From positions 27,195 to 91,194 of the forward strand of contig NZ_JOFH01000029.1 of the NCBI RefSeq assembly GCF_000721235.1: a stretch of DNA of 64,000 nt, read 5' to 3'. Of the stretch, positions 26,937 to 36,114 are shown piece after piece (positions within the stretch are counted from its first letter, which is position 1; every line of letters begins with the position of its first letter). Below the pieces are notes generated by a model. That model did not search any database, was not told the origin of the DNA, and saw only the letters and a program-made list of their open reading frames with translations. This DNA is from Streptomyces olivaceus. Its GTDB lineage: Bacteria > Actinomycetota > Actinomycetes > Streptomycetales > Streptomycetaceae. The position numbers and the translations under genes were made by a program.

Positions 26937-28145
26937 TCAGGCGGCGCGCTCCGCCGTCGCTCCGCCCAGCGCCAGGCGGTGGCCCCGACGCCATACCGCA
27001 CGGGTGTTCAGCGTTGAGGAGAGCCGCGAGGTCGGGTCGCCGTCCACGAGCACCAGGTCCGCCGAGGCACCGGGTTCGATGCGCCCACGGTCGGTGAGAC
27101 CGAACCGGTCGGCGGTACGCCTCGTCGCCGCGGTGAGCGCCTCGACGGGACTCAGCCCTGCGGCTTCGAGCAGCCGCAGTTCGTCGTGCAGGCTGGCACC
27201 GTGGGCGATGCCGGGAGCCCCGAGGTGGGCCGCGTCGGTACCGGCCAGGATCTCCACGCCGGCGGCGTGGAGCAGCCCGGCCGAGCGCAGGGCGGTGGGC
27301 AGGTGGGCGTTCCAGCCGAACTCGCGCCCCAGGTTGTCACGCCACTCCGCGTCCAGACGGGAGGCCACCCGCAGGTCGGCACCCAGGCGTGGACCGGCTC
27401 CGTCGGAGGCGCCGGAGGCGGCGACAGCCAAGGTGGAGATGACGAACATGCCCTGCTCGCGCATCCGGACGACCAGATCGTCGCTGATGACCTCGTCGTG
27501 GTGCAGGTGGGTCACGCCGTCCGCGCCCGCCTCGACGGCCACTCGTGTGGCCGCGGCGCCGAGAGCGTGGACCAGGGCCATCACCCCGCGCTCGTGAGCC
27601 GCCTCGACGACCGCGACGACGACGTCGTACGGCACCAGGGGCAGCGACGTACCGAACACGTCACCGTCCTCGACCATGATCTTGATGTAGTCCGCGCCCT
27701 CGGACAGGCGCCCGTCGACGAAGGCGGCCGCCTCGCCCGGCACGGTGGCGGTGGGCCACACCGGGTCGCCCAGGCCGCGTCGCAGCTGGTGCGGATGCCC
27801 GTCGGGATGGGCGAGGCCCCACGAGGCCGTGCGGACATCGGCCACGTCGAACTCGGCCCGTGCCTTTTTCCGCAAGGGCTCCATGGCGTCCGGCACCGAC
27901 ATCATGTCCAGCTCGGTCGTCACGCCGAACCTCAGGGCCGTGCGCAGACCGTCCTCGTCCGTGTGGGTGTGGGCGTCGATCAACCCCGGCAGCAGGGTCC
28001 CGCCGACGCCGTCGATCTTCTCCACACCTTCGGGGGCCTCATGGCCGACCTCGGCGATCGTGCCGTCCTCGACGACGACCACTGAGGCATCGGCCACGTG
28101 TGTTCCGGTGAAAACGCGGGTGTTCGTCACCGCGAACCGACTCAT
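26937..28145 (-). CDS. Amidohydrolase-family metal-dependent hydrolase
   Basis: Cytoplasmic TIM-barrel amidohydrolase, 402 residues, close in pattern to imidazolonepropionase/prolidase-type members. Metal ligands in order: DAHTHTDED, the lysine in YIKIMVEDGD, His in MALVHALG, HLHHDE, and Asp in ILAGTDAAH. The C-terminal sheet is GRIEPGASADLVLVDGDP. Excellent ribosome site GGAGGAAAC before the ATG. Divergent from a TetR-family gene whose operators lie in the shared promoter region, so probably repressed until its substrate appears. Substrate not identifiable. Confidence 0.9.
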   Translation of the reverse strand: MSRFAVTNTRVFTGTHVADASVVVVEDGTIAEVGHEAPEGVEKIDGVGGTLLPGLIDAHTHTDEDGLRTALRFGVTTELDMMSVPDAMEPLRKKARAEFDVADVRTASWGLAHPDGHPHQLRRGLGDPVWPTATVPGEAAAFVDGRLSEGADYIKIMVEDGDVFGTSLPLVPYDVVVAVVEAAHERGVMALVHALGAAATRVAVEAGADGVTHLHHDEVISDDLVVRMREQGMFVISTLAVAASGASDGAGPRLGADLRVASRLDAEWRDNLGREFGWNAHLPTALRSAGLLHAAGVEILAGTDAAHLGAPGIAHGASLHDELRLLEAAGLSPVEALTAATRRTADRFGLTDRGRIEPGASADLVLVDGDPTSRLSSTLNTRAVWRRGHRLALGGATAERAA

Positions 28146-28435
28146 GTTTCCTCCACTGTCCGCTCGATGGCCGGTCAGGAGGGACCTGACCGACGGCATT
28201 CTCCGCACGACCGCGTCACGTCCGCCCCCATGGGCCTGGTTACGACATGTCCATGCCATGCCACGCCACGCACGGACCCACCCCGGATCGCGACACAGCG
28301 ACACGGCGACATCGCGACACAGCGGCAGCGTGACATCACCGCGGACTGTATCGCTCAGTACAGAGAATGTGCGCCAGACTGTATCAGCAAGTACAAAGAC
28401 TCTGTACTCCGAGTACAGAGAACGGAGGGGGCTCC
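28146..28435. promoter_or_regulatory. Divergent promoter region, amidohydrolase / TetR
   Basis: A 290-bp non-coding gap. The left part has GCGACA-rich short direct repeats (about 28287-28330). The right part has repeated GTACAGAG elements at 28358, 28391 (GTACAAAG), 28401 (inverted) and 28413. CTGTA/TACAG half-sites pair around 28347-28362. One strong operator is listed separately. Confidence 0.55.
28400..28420. promoter_or_regulatory. Perfect TetR-type operator overlapping the tetR leader
   Basis: CTCTGTACT-CCG-AGTACAGAG, a perfect 9-bp inverted repeat with a 3-bp spacer, ending just before the GGAGGGG ribosome site of the TetR gene. Classic arrangement for autorepression. Confidence 0.75.
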
Positions 28436-29047
28436 ATGGGACGCACACCGACCACCGCAAGAGGCCGCGCGACCCGGCGGCGCATCCTCGACGCGGCAGC
28501 GGCCCTCATCGAGCGGCGTGGCGTCGCGGCGGTGACGCTGGACGATGTCGAACACGCCGCAGGGGTGGGCCGCAGCCAGCTCTACCACTACTTCGACGGC
28601 CGGGACGACCTCGTCCGGTCCGTGGTTCACTCCACCGTGGACACGGTGCTGGCCGCACAGGAGCCGCTGCTCCTGGAGACCGACTCGCTGGCCGGCATCG
28701 ACCGCTGGTTCGACGCGATCGTGGCCAACGGGACGCGGCAGGACGCTGTGGGAGGCTGTGCGATCGGTTCGCTGGCCGGCCAGCTCAGCGGCCAGGACGA
28801 CCTCACCCGTCAGGCGTTCGTCGACGCGTTCGCGCGCTGGGAGGCCCCCCTCATCGCGGGCCTGCGCCGGATGCAGGAAGCGGGCGAACTGCGCCCGGAC
28901 ACGGACGTGACGGAGTTGGCCGACCTCACCATGGCCGCCGTGCAGGGTGGCCTCCTGCTGGCCCAGGTCCGCCGTTCGCCGGACCAGTTGCGCCTCGCCC
29001 TCCGCGGCGCGCGAGCGGCGTTGGAGGACGCGCTCACCAACGCCTGA
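28436..29047 (+). CDS. TetR-family transcriptional regulator (divergent from amidohydrolase)
   Basis: A 203-residue repressor. N-terminal helix-turn-helix TRRRILDAAAALIERRGVAAVTLDDVEHAAGVGRSQLYHYFDGRDDLV; ligand domain follows with GGCAIGSLAGQLS, typical of one TetR subgroup. ATG start with GGAGGGG seven bases upstream. Likely controls itself and the amidohydrolase through the GTACAGAG operators. Convergent with the next TetR gene. Confidence 0.92.
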   Translation: MGRTPTTARGRATRRRILDAAAALIERRGVAAVTLDDVEHAAGVGRSQLYHYFDGRDDLVRSVVHSTVDTVLAAQEPLLLETDSLAGIDRWFDAIVANGTRQDAVGGCAIGSLAGQLSGQDDLTRQAFVDAFARWEAPLIAGLRRMQEAGELRPDTDVTELADLTMAAVQGGLLLAQVRRSPDQLRLALRGARAALEDALTNA

Positions 29048-29120
29048 ACGGCACACCGGGTTGAGCCCCGGCAGCCCCCCTGCCTCTTCCGGCCCGCCCC
29101 GCGGTGACGACCGCCCCGCG

Positions 29121-29753
29121 TCAGAGCGCCTTCAGCCCCTCCGCAGTCGCCCGGGTCAGCGCGGCCAGGTAGCCCTTGGGCGGCTTGGGACCGCGGACGA
29201 CCACAGAGCGCCAGTACAGCGGGCCCGAGATCAGGTCGAGCGCCAGGTCGGGGTCGAGGGAGGGGCTCAGTTCGCCGCGTTCCTTCGCCGCCGCGAGGAT
29301 GCTGCTGGCCACGCCGTCCTGGCCCTCCCGCAGGGTCTTCTGCAGCGCCTCGGCGATGTCGGGATTGCGGGCCGCCTCCGCCTGGAGGTCGGGGATGATC
29401 TGCGAGGCCACCGGGTGGCGCAGGGCGCGCGACGTCACCTCGTAGAGCAGCCCGAGGTCGCCCTCCAGGGAGCCCGTGTCGGGTGCGGGCAGGCCCTGGA
29501 CGGCGAGGGCCGAGACGATGTCGAGGACCAGGTGCAGCTTGGAGCGCCAGCGCCGGTAGACGGCGGTCTTGCCGACCCCCGCGCGGCGCGCGATGCCCTC
29601 GATCGACATCCGCGCGTAGCCCACCGCCGCCAGTTCCCCGAAGACCGCCGCCCGGATGGCCTCCGTCACGTCCTCGCGCAGCACCGCCGCCCCGGCGGGC
29701 GGCCGGCGGCGGCGCGGGCGCGGCTGCGGCTCGTCGGCGGCGTTGGTCGTCAT
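29121..29753 (-). CDS. TetR-family transcriptional regulator
   Basis: A 210-residue regulator with helix-turn-helix AAVFGELAAVGYARMSIEGIARRAGVGKTAVYRRW after an Arg/Pro-rich N-terminus, and a TetR_C-type ligand domain (IIPDLQAEAARNPDIAEAL). ATG start. It diverges from the polysaccharide exporter at 29986 across a 230-bp region, so the exporter or itself is the obvious candidate target. Confidence 0.9.
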   Translation of the reverse strand: MTTNAADEPQPRPRRRRPPAGAAVLREDVTEAIRAAVFGELAAVGYARMSIEGIARRAGVGKTAVYRRWRSKLHLVLDIVSALAVQGLPAPDTGSLEGDLGLLYEVTSRALRHPVASQIIPDLQAEAARNPDIAEALQKTLREGQDGVASSILAAAKERGELSPSLDPDLALDLISGPLYWRSVVVRGPKPPKGYLAALTRATAEGLKAL

Positions 29754-29898
29754 GCGAGCCAAGCATAGGGCGTTACGACGAAACGGTTGCGTTCCGGCGT
29801 GACCACGGCCTACGCTCACGTCACGACGATACGGTCCCGTCCCGACGTAAGTGAACACGCACGGTCACCCAGGTGAACGACGGGCGTCGTACCTCCCC

Positions 29899-29970
29899 CA
29901 TCTCTCCCGACACCTCTCCCGGCATCTCTCCCGATACCTCTCCCGATACCTCTCCCGGTACCTCTCCCGA
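29899..29970. repeat. 12-bp tandem repeat, six units
   Basis: Six head-to-tail 12-bp units of consensus TACCTCTCCCGA (29899, 29911, 29923, 29935, 29947, 29959), ending 15 bp before the exporter permease start. The unit is a multiple of three. If translation began at GTG 29851 it would encode (H/Y)LSR repeats. Confidence 0.9.
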
Positions 29971-29985
29971 GCGAAAGCAGCGGAT

Positions 29986-30921
29986 GTGAGTCAGGTCCTC
30001 CACACACCGCCCCCGACCCCGCAGGCCCCGGCCGGCACCGTCCCCGCCAGCCACGACCTCGCGGCCCTCGCCGCCCGCCACGGCCTGTCGGTCAGCGGCG
30101 CCCGCCCCTCCCTGCGCGAGTACGTGCGCCAGCTGTGGGCGCGCCGGCACTTCATCGGCGCCTTCTCCACCGCCAAGCTGACCGCCCAGTACAGCCAGGC
30201 CAAGCTGGGCCAGGTCTGGCAGGTGATGACGCCCCTGCTCAACGCGGCGGTGTACTACTTCATCTTCGGCGTGCTGATGAACACCAAGCGCGGCGTGGAG
30301 GACTACGTCCCGTTCCTGGTCACCGGCGTGTTCGTGTGGACGTTCACCCAGAGCTCGATCATGGCGGGCACCCGGGCCATATCCGGCAACCTCGGCCTCG
30401 TCCGCGCCCTGCACTTCCCGCGCGCCGCGCTGCCGGTCTCCTTCTGCCTCCAGCAGCTCCAGCAGCTGCTGTTCTCCATGGCCGCCCTGGTCGTGATCCT
30501 GCTGGCGTTCGGCGTGCCGCCCGCCGTGTCCTGGGTGCTCGCCGTCCCGGCGCTGGTGCTCCAGTTCCTGTTCAACGCCGGGGTGGCGATGGTCATGGCG
30601 CGGGTCGGGTCCAAGATCCCCGACATGGCCCAGCTGATGCCTTTCCTGCTGCGCACCTGGATGTACGGCTCGGGCGTCATGTTCAGCATCCACCACATGA
30701 CCGGCCCGGACAGCAACGTGCCGTCCTGGGTCGGCACGTTGCTCCAGGCCAACCCCGCCGCCGTCTACATCGACCTGATGCGGTTCGCGCTGATCGACAG
30801 CTTCGACGGGAGCATGCTCCCGGACCACGTCTGGGCGCTGGCCCTGGGCTGGGCACTGGTCGCCGGGATCGGCGGTTTCATCTACTTCTGGAAGGCCGAG
30901 GAGACATACGGTCGTGGCTGA
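29986..30921 (+). CDS. TagG-type polysaccharide ABC exporter permease
   Basis: ABC-2 family permease, 311 residues and about six membrane helices (VYYFIFGVLMN, LLFSMAALVVILLAFGV, LALGWALVAGIGGFIYFW). Sequence landmarks WARRHFIGAFSTAKLTAQYSQAKLG and FPRAALPVSF are those of wall teichoic acid/O-antigen exporters. GTG 29986 chosen (MSQVLHTPP); an in-frame GTG at 29851 would add 45 residues including the 12-bp-repeat-encoded tetrapeptides. Pairs with the overlapping ATPase gene to move a lipid-linked wall polymer across the membrane. Confidence 0.9.
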   Translation: MSQVLHTPPPTPQAPAGTVPASHDLAALAARHGLSVSGARPSLREYVRQLWARRHFIGAFSTAKLTAQYSQAKLGQVWQVMTPLLNAAVYYFIFGVLMNTKRGVEDYVPFLVTGVFVWTFTQSSIMAGTRAISGNLGLVRALHFPRAALPVSFCLQQLQQLLFSMAALVVILLAFGVPPAVSWVLAVPALVLQFLFNAGVAMVMARVGSKIPDMAQLMPFLLRTWMYGSGVMFSIHHMTGPDSNVPSWVGTLLQANPAAVYIDLMRFALIDSFDGSMLPDHVWALALGWALVAGIGGFIYFWKAEETYGRG

Positions 30922-31837
30922 CACCCCCGCGCACAACACCTCCGCCGGCGGACCTTCCACCGGCAACGCCCCCGACGCCGGCGCTTCCGCCGCCGGCACC
31001 CCCGCCGAGCAGGTCCCCACCGTCGTCGTCGACGGCGTCGACATCGTCTACCGGGTCAACGGCACCGGGGCAGGCCGCGGCTCCGCGACCGCCGCCCTCA
31101 ACCGCATCCTGCGCCGCAGGAAGAGCGAGAAGGCGGCCGGCGTACGCCGGGTGCACGCCGTGAAGAACGTGTCCTTCGTGGCGTACCGCGGCGAGGCGAT
31201 CGGCCTGATCGGCACCAACGGTTCCGGCAAGTCGACGCTGCTGAAAGCGGTCGCCGGCCTCCTCCCCGTGGAGAACGGCCGCATCTACACCGACGGCCAG
31301 CCCTCCCTGCTCGGCGTCAACGCCGCCCTGATGAACGACCTCACCGGCGAGCGCAACGTGTACCTGGGCGGCCTCGCGATGGGCATGTCACGGACGCAGA
31401 TCAAGGAGCGCTACCAGGAGATCGTCGACTTCTCCGGCATCAACGACAAGGGCGACTTCATCACCCTGCCGATGCGCACGTACTCCTCCGGCATGGCGGC
31501 CCGCCTGCGGTTCTCCATCGCCGCCGCCAAGGATCACGACGTCCTCCTCGTCGACGAGGCCCTGGCCACCGGCGACCGCTCCTTCCAGAAGCGGTCCGAG
31601 GAACGCATCCGGGAGCTGCGCAAGCACGCCGGCACGGTGTTCCTGGTCAGCCACAGCAACAAGTCGATCCGCGACACCTGCGACCGGGTGCTGTGGCTGG
31701 AGCGCGGCGAGCTGCGGATGGACGGGCCGACGGAGGACGTCCTGAAGGAGTACGAGAAGTTCACGGGCGGACCGGACAAGAAGGCGAAGGCGAAGCCCGC
31801 ACCCAAGCCCGCGCCCAAGGCGGGGACGGCCGCGTGA
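30914..31837 (+). CDS. TagH-type polysaccharide ABC exporter ATPase
   Basis: ABC ATPase, 307 residues, GTG start overlapping the permease by 8 bp. Walker A GTNGSGKST, signature MRTYSSGMAARLRFSIA, Walker B VLLVDEALATGD and switch His in VSHS; the YSSGM form is typical of polysaccharide exporters. An N-terminal Ala/Pro/Gly-rich extension of about 35 residues and a Lys/Pro/Ala C-terminal tail flank the core. Energises export of the polymer made by the TagF-like enzymes (inference from neighbours). Confidence 0.93.
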   Translation: MADTPAHNTSAGGPSTGNAPDAGASAAGTPAEQVPTVVVDGVDIVYRVNGTGAGRGSATAALNRILRRRKSEKAAGVRRVHAVKNVSFVAYRGEAIGLIGTNGSGKSTLLKAVAGLLPVENGRIYTDGQPSLLGVNAALMNDLTGERNVYLGGLAMGMSRTQIKERYQEIVDFSGINDKGDFITLPMRTYSSGMAARLRFSIAAAKDHDVLLVDEALATGDRSFQKRSEERIRELRKHAGTVFLVSHSNKSIRDTCDRVLWLERGELRMDGPTEDVLKEYEKFTGGPDKKAKAKPAPKPAPKAGTAA

Positions 31838-31970
31838 GGGCCGACGTCCCCCGGGAGGCGTACCCGCGATTCACCCTTTTGCCCGACTAGTGCCACTATG
31901 ACCGCATAGCAACCGACCCCCACAGGAGTACTCCGGGAGCGACGAAGGCAACGGCGAAGGAGTCCCCACG

Positions 31971-34193
31971 ATGGCCGAAACGATGTCCGAGACGGCCCCC
32001 GACCTCAGCGTCGTCGTGCACGGTCCCAACGTCCAGGACCACCTGCCCGCCCTGCTGGACTCCCTGGACGCCCACCCCCTCACCGGCGTCGAGGTGATCG
32101 TCGCCGCCGTCGGGGACTGGGCGCGGGAGACGGCCGAGCGGCACGCCCCCGCCTTCACCGTGCTGCCCCTCCCGGAGGGGGCCGGCGACGCGGCGACCCG
32201 TTCGGCGGGGGCGGCCCGGGCGCGGGGCCGGTGGCTGCACTTCGTCCACGCCGCGGACGGCGTGCCCGTCGGCGCCCCGACCGCCGTCGCCCGGCACACC
32301 GGGGGCCTCCCCGGCACCGTGGACGTCCTGCTCCTCGACCACCTCCGCAGCACCTGGCACACCGTGGCCCGGCCCTCCCCCGACGGCCCCCGCCTCGCCC
32401 GCGCCGGCCGCGCCGACCTCGCCCTCGACGACCGGGCGGCCCTGCTCCGCCTGGCCCCGCTGCTCGGCAACCGCGTCGTACGGGCCGGCTTCTGGAGGGC
32501 GCACGAACGGCTGCTGACCACCGAGGACGAGCCGTTCGCCGCGTACGCCGCCCTGCTGCTCGCCGACCGCGTCGCCTGCCTGCCCCACCCCGCGTACGAG
32601 GACCGCCGGCTGCGCCCCGAGAGCCTCCCGCCCGTGCCGCCCGAGCAGCGCTACGCCCTGGTCGACCGCTACGAGACCCTCCTCGCCCTCGCCGCCGACC
32701 GGCCGGCCGTGCACGGCGTCCTGTACGACCTCATGGTCCGCGACTGCCTGCGCGCCTTCGCCCGCGCCCGGATGCCGGACGACGTGGCGCGGGAGTTCTT
32801 CCGCCGGGCGTCGGCGGCCACCCGGCGCCACCGCCCCGACGGCCACCGGCACCCGGCCGGACTCGAAGGCGTACGGCGCTCCCTGCTGGAGGAGGGCGCC
32901 TACGCGAAGTACCGCGCCCTCCAGCAGGCCAGCCACGCCCGCCGCGGGGTGCGGTCGGCGGCCCGCGCCGGACGGCGCCGGGCCGGGACACGGCTGGCCG
33001 CCCTGCGCTACCGCCGCGCCCTGACCCGGCCCGTCGACCCGCACCTCGCCGTCTTCTCCGCCTACTGGGCCCGCGGCGTCGCCTGCAACCCGGCCGCGAT
33101 CGCCGCCCGGCTCGCCGAACTCGCCCCGGGCGTCCACCCGGTGTGGGTGGTCACCGCGGGCAACGCGGCCCTGCTGCCGCCCGGCACCGACCACGTCGTG
33201 CCCGGCACCCGCCGCTACTGGGAGGTGCTGGCCCGCGCCAAGTACCTCGTCAACAACGTCAACTTCCCGGACGCCGTGGTCAAACGGCCCGGCACGGTCC
33301 ACCTCCAGACCCACCACGGCACCCCGCTCAAACGCATGGGCCTGGACCAGCTCCCCTACCCCGCCGCCGCCCACGGCCTGAACTTCCAGGCGCTGCTCGA
33401 ACGCGTCGACAAATGGGACTTCAGCGTCTCGGCCAACAGCCACACGACCCGCATGTGGCAACGCGCCTACCCCTCCCGGCACATCTCCCTGGACCACGGC
33501 TACCCGCGCAACGACGTCTACTACACCGCTGGCGCCGCCGAGGTCCGCGCGGTCCGCGAGCGCCTCGGCATCGCGCCCGGCCGCCGCGCGATTCTCTACG
33601 CGCCCACCCACCGCGACTACGAGGCGGCCTGGAGCCCGCGCCTGGATCTCGCCGCCCTCGCCGACCGCCTCGGCGAGGAAACGGTCCTGCTGGTCCGCGC
33701 CCACTATTTCTACGAGAGCGCCTCCGCCTGGCCGGCCGCGCTGCGCCGCACCGGCCGCCTCGTCGACGTCTCCTCCTACGAACCCGTCGAGGACCTGTGC
33801 CTGGCCGCCGACGCGCTGGTCACCGACTACTCGTCGATCATGTTCGACTACGCCAACCTCGACCGCCCGATCGTGATCCACGCCGACGACTGGGAGACGT
33901 ACCGCACCACCCGCGGCGTCTACTTCGACCTGATGGCCGAGGCACCCGGACCGGTCGCCCGCAGCCAGGCAGAACTGACCGAGATCCTCACCACGGACGC
34001 CTGGCACGACGAGCGCGCGGCCAAGGCACGCACCGCCTTCCGGCGCCGCTTCTGCGAGTACGACGACGGCCGCGCCGCCGAGCGCGTCGTCCGCCGCGTC
34101 TTCCTCGGCGAGGACGAACGGCTGCTGCCCCGCGTCCTGCCGGTCGACGAACGCACCCCGGCCCCGACCCCCGAGGAGGCCACCGCGTCATGA
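31971..34193 (+). CDS. TagF-like polymerase with degenerate GT2 domain (copy 4)
   Basis: A 740-residue protein, ATG with AAGGAG upstream. The N-terminal about 250 residues follow the GT2 layout but have lost its motifs (LSVVVHGPNVQDHL; FVHAADG where the FLDGDD metal motif belongs). The C-terminal polymerase-type domain is intact: HLQTHHGTPLK, YGYPRNDVYY, ILYAPTHRDY, LVRAHYFY, VTDYSSIMFDYANLDRPI. So the polymerase half probably works while the transferase half may be only structural. Lies directly after the exporter genes, and is coupled (ATGA) to the next GT2 gene. Confidence 0.88.
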   Translation: MAETMSETAPDLSVVVHGPNVQDHLPALLDSLDAHPLTGVEVIVAAVGDWARETAERHAPAFTVLPLPEGAGDAATRSAGAARARGRWLHFVHAADGVPVGAPTAVARHTGGLPGTVDVLLLDHLRSTWHTVARPSPDGPRLARAGRADLALDDRAALLRLAPLLGNRVVRAGFWRAHERLLTTEDEPFAAYAALLLADRVACLPHPAYEDRRLRPESLPPVPPEQRYALVDRYETLLALAADRPAVHGVLYDLMVRDCLRAFARARMPDDVAREFFRRASAATRRHRPDGHRHPAGLEGVRRSLLEEGAYAKYRALQQASHARRGVRSAARAGRRRAGTRLAALRYRRALTRPVDPHLAVFSAYWARGVACNPAAIAARLAELAPGVHPVWVVTAGNAALLPPGTDHVVPGTRRYWEVLARAKYLVNNVNFPDAVVKRPGTVHLQTHHGTPLKRMGLDQLPYPAAAHGLNFQALLERVDKWDFSVSANSHTTRMWQRAYPSRHISLDHGYPRNDVYYTAGAAEVRAVRERLGIAPGRRAILYAPTHRDYEAAWSPRLDLAALADRLGEETVLLVRAHYFYESASAWPAALRRTGRLVDVSSYEPVEDLCLAADALVTDYSSIMFDYANLDRPIVIHADDWETYRTTRGVYFDLMAEAPGPVARSQAELTEILTTDAWHDERAAKARTAFRRRFCEYDDGRAAERVVRRVFLGEDERLLPRVLPVDERTPAPTPEEATAS

Positions 34194-35908
34194 ACACCGT
34201 CACGGGCCCGGCCGGGCGCACCCCGACGACCGCACCGCCCCCGCCCGCCCCCGACGTCACGGTCACGGTCATCGTCTACAACGACGCCGAACGCCTCCCC
34301 CGCGCCGTCGCCTCCGTACTGCGCCAGACCCACGCGAACGTCGAGGTCGTCATCAGCGACGACCACTCCACCGACGCGACCGAGGACGTGGCCCGCGAAC
34401 TGGCCGCCCACGACCCCCGCGTGGTGTACCTGCGGCTGCCCGAGAACAGCGGCGGGTGCAGCGCCCCGCGCAACCGGGCCCTGGAGATCGCGCGGGCGCC
34501 GTACCTGATGTTCCTCGACAGCGACGACGAACTCCCCGAGCGCGCCGTCGAGATCCTGCTCGCCGCACACCGCGAACGCGACCTGGACTTCGCGATGGGC
34601 GCCGTGCACCGCATCCGCGTCGACGGCGGACGGCGCACCACCTGGATGCCGCACCTGGTGGCCGAGCGCCGCACCCTCGACGGCATCGAGGCCGACCCGC
34701 GGCTCCTCTTCGAGCACCTGTCGACCAGCAAGATGTACGCCCGCCGCTTCCTCGACCGGCACGGCCTGCGCTTCCCCGAGGGCATCCACTACGAGGACCA
34801 GCTCTTCTCGGCCCAGGCGTACTGCCTGGCCAAGACGTTCACCGTCGTCCCCGAGCCGGTCTACCGCTGGTACATCGCCCCGTACGCCGCCGCCGGGGCC
34901 GCCTCCATCTCCAACCAGCGGGACAAGCTGACCAACGTCCGCGACCGCGTCCGCGTCCAGTGCCTCATCGACGCGTTCCTGGCCGAGAGCGGGCACGAGT
35001 CGCTGCGCGAGGACAAGGACTTCAAGTTCCTCAAGCACGACTTCCGGATGTACGCCGGTGACCTGCCGTACCGGGACGACGCGTGGCTCGCGTCCTTCGC
35101 GGACCTCGTCAACCCCTACCTCGACACCCTCGCCGAGGGCGCATACGCCCGGCTGCCCCGCGCCGAGCGGGTCGTGCTCCGCCTGCTGCGCGACCGGCGC
35201 CTGTCCGACGTGCGCACCGCCGCCCGCGGCCTCGGCCACGCGGTGGCCCCGCGCCGGGTGACACCGGACGAGGCGGACGGCCGGCTCTACTGGGGCGCCG
35301 AGGTCCCGGCGACCCCCGAGGCCCGCCGCGAACTGGACCTCTCGGACCTGGAGTTGGACACCCGCCCGTTCTTCACCGCCCTGCTCCGGCACGAGATCAC
35401 CGACGTCGCGCGCGGTCCCGGCGCCTCGGTCGACCTCACCGTCCGCACCTACGACCCGGCCCTGCGCCTCCCGGTCGGCCCCCGGCGCGCGGTGCTCCAC
35501 CTCTCCCCGGGCCGCCGTCGCCTCACGGTGCCCTTCCGCCTCTCACCCGTGGGTCCCGGCCTCTTCGAGGGCCGCGTCCGCCTCGACCTGGGGGCGGCCC
35601 GCCTCCCCGTCCAGGGCTTCGAGGGCGTACGCCATCCCGTCCTCCGCCTCCGCCACGAGGGCCACACCCACACCGGCATCCTCCTGGCGCCCCCGGCCTT
35701 CCCGCCCCTCACGGCCCGCGTCCCCTACCGCGCCGGTACGACGCCCCACCGGGTCACGGTGTCCCCGGAGGGCCACACCCCGGGCCGCCTCCAGCTCACC
35801 TGGCACCCCACGGGCCCGACGTCCACACTCATCCGCCCGGCGCTACGCCGCCTCGCCACCCCCCGATCCCGCAGAGCAGCCCGCCTGGTATCGAACATCC
35901 TCCACTGA
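34190..35908 (+). CDS. Family 2 glycosyltransferase with C-terminal extension
   Basis: A 572-residue enzyme. GT-A domain at about residues 20-240: VTVIVYNDAERLPRAV, ISDDHSTDATEDV, NSGGCSAPRNRALE, and FLDSDDEL metal motif. The remaining about 300 residues include a helical segment and a beta-rich C-terminal half (repeated Leu/Arg/Val strands such as RAVLHLSPGRRRLTVPF) that resembles the extra domains of wall-polymer GT2 enzymes. Translationally coupled by an ATGA overlap to the TagF-like gene. Probably transfers a sugar onto the wall polymer or its linkage unit. Confidence 0.85.
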   Translation: MNTVTGPAGRTPTTAPPPPAPDVTVTVIVYNDAERLPRAVASVLRQTHANVEVVISDDHSTDATEDVARELAAHDPRVVYLRLPENSGGCSAPRNRALEIARAPYLMFLDSDDELPERAVEILLAAHRERDLDFAMGAVHRIRVDGGRRTTWMPHLVAERRTLDGIEADPRLLFEHLSTSKMYARRFLDRHGLRFPEGIHYEDQLFSAQAYCLAKTFTVVPEPVYRWYIAPYAAAGAASISNQRDKLTNVRDRVRVQCLIDAFLAESGHESLREDKDFKFLKHDFRMYAGDLPYRDDAWLASFADLVNPYLDTLAEGAYARLPRAERVVLRLLRDRRLSDVRTAARGLGHAVAPRRVTPDEADGRLYWGAEVPATPEARRELDLSDLELDTRPFFTALLRHEITDVARGPGASVDLTVRTYDPALRLPVGPRRAVLHLSPGRRRLTVPFRLSPVGPGLFEGRVRLDLGAARLPVQGFEGVRHPVLRLRHEGHTHTGILLAPPAFPPLTARVPYRAGTTPHRVTVSPEGHTPGRLQLTWHPTGPTSTLIRPALRRLATPRSRRAARLVSNILH

Positions 35909-35923
35909 CCCCCGGCCCCCCGA

Positions 35924-36028
35924 CTGCGGGCAGTCGTGCCGCTGGGGCGGCACGGGTGGGCGCAGCGGCACCCCGCCAACGCGGGCGAGTGAAACCCACC
36001 CCGACGCCCGCTCGCACGCCGGGCGCCA
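35924..36028. repeat. Dispersed intergenic repeat, copy A
   Basis: About 105 bp; its first 54 bp are identical to 47788-47841 and the rest is similar. The core contains a GTGCCGC-TGGG-GCGGCAC hairpin followed by a direct GCGGCAC repeat. Located just after the wall-polymer operon. Confidence 0.85.
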
Positions 36029-36033
36029 GGCAA

Positions 36034-36065
36034 AGGTGCCCCGGACCACCCGGCCCGGGGCACCT
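36034..36065. terminator. Bidirectional hairpin terminator
   Basis: Perfect 11-bp stem AGGTGCCCCGG / CCGGGGCACCT with a 10-nt loop, between the convergent GT2 and gdhB genes. Confidence 0.8.
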
Positions 36066-36114
36066 CACGCAACCTCACACGACCTCACCCGGCGAAGCCG
36101 TCAGCCGTCAGCCG

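Noticed and set aside
28287..28330. Short GCGACA direct repeats suggestive of a CRISPR or iteron array
   Set aside because: Units are too short and irregular, without spacers of constant length or nearby cas or rep genes.
29048..29120. Hairpin terminator between the convergent TetR genes
   Set aside because: Only short interrupted GC pairings, not a convincing stem.
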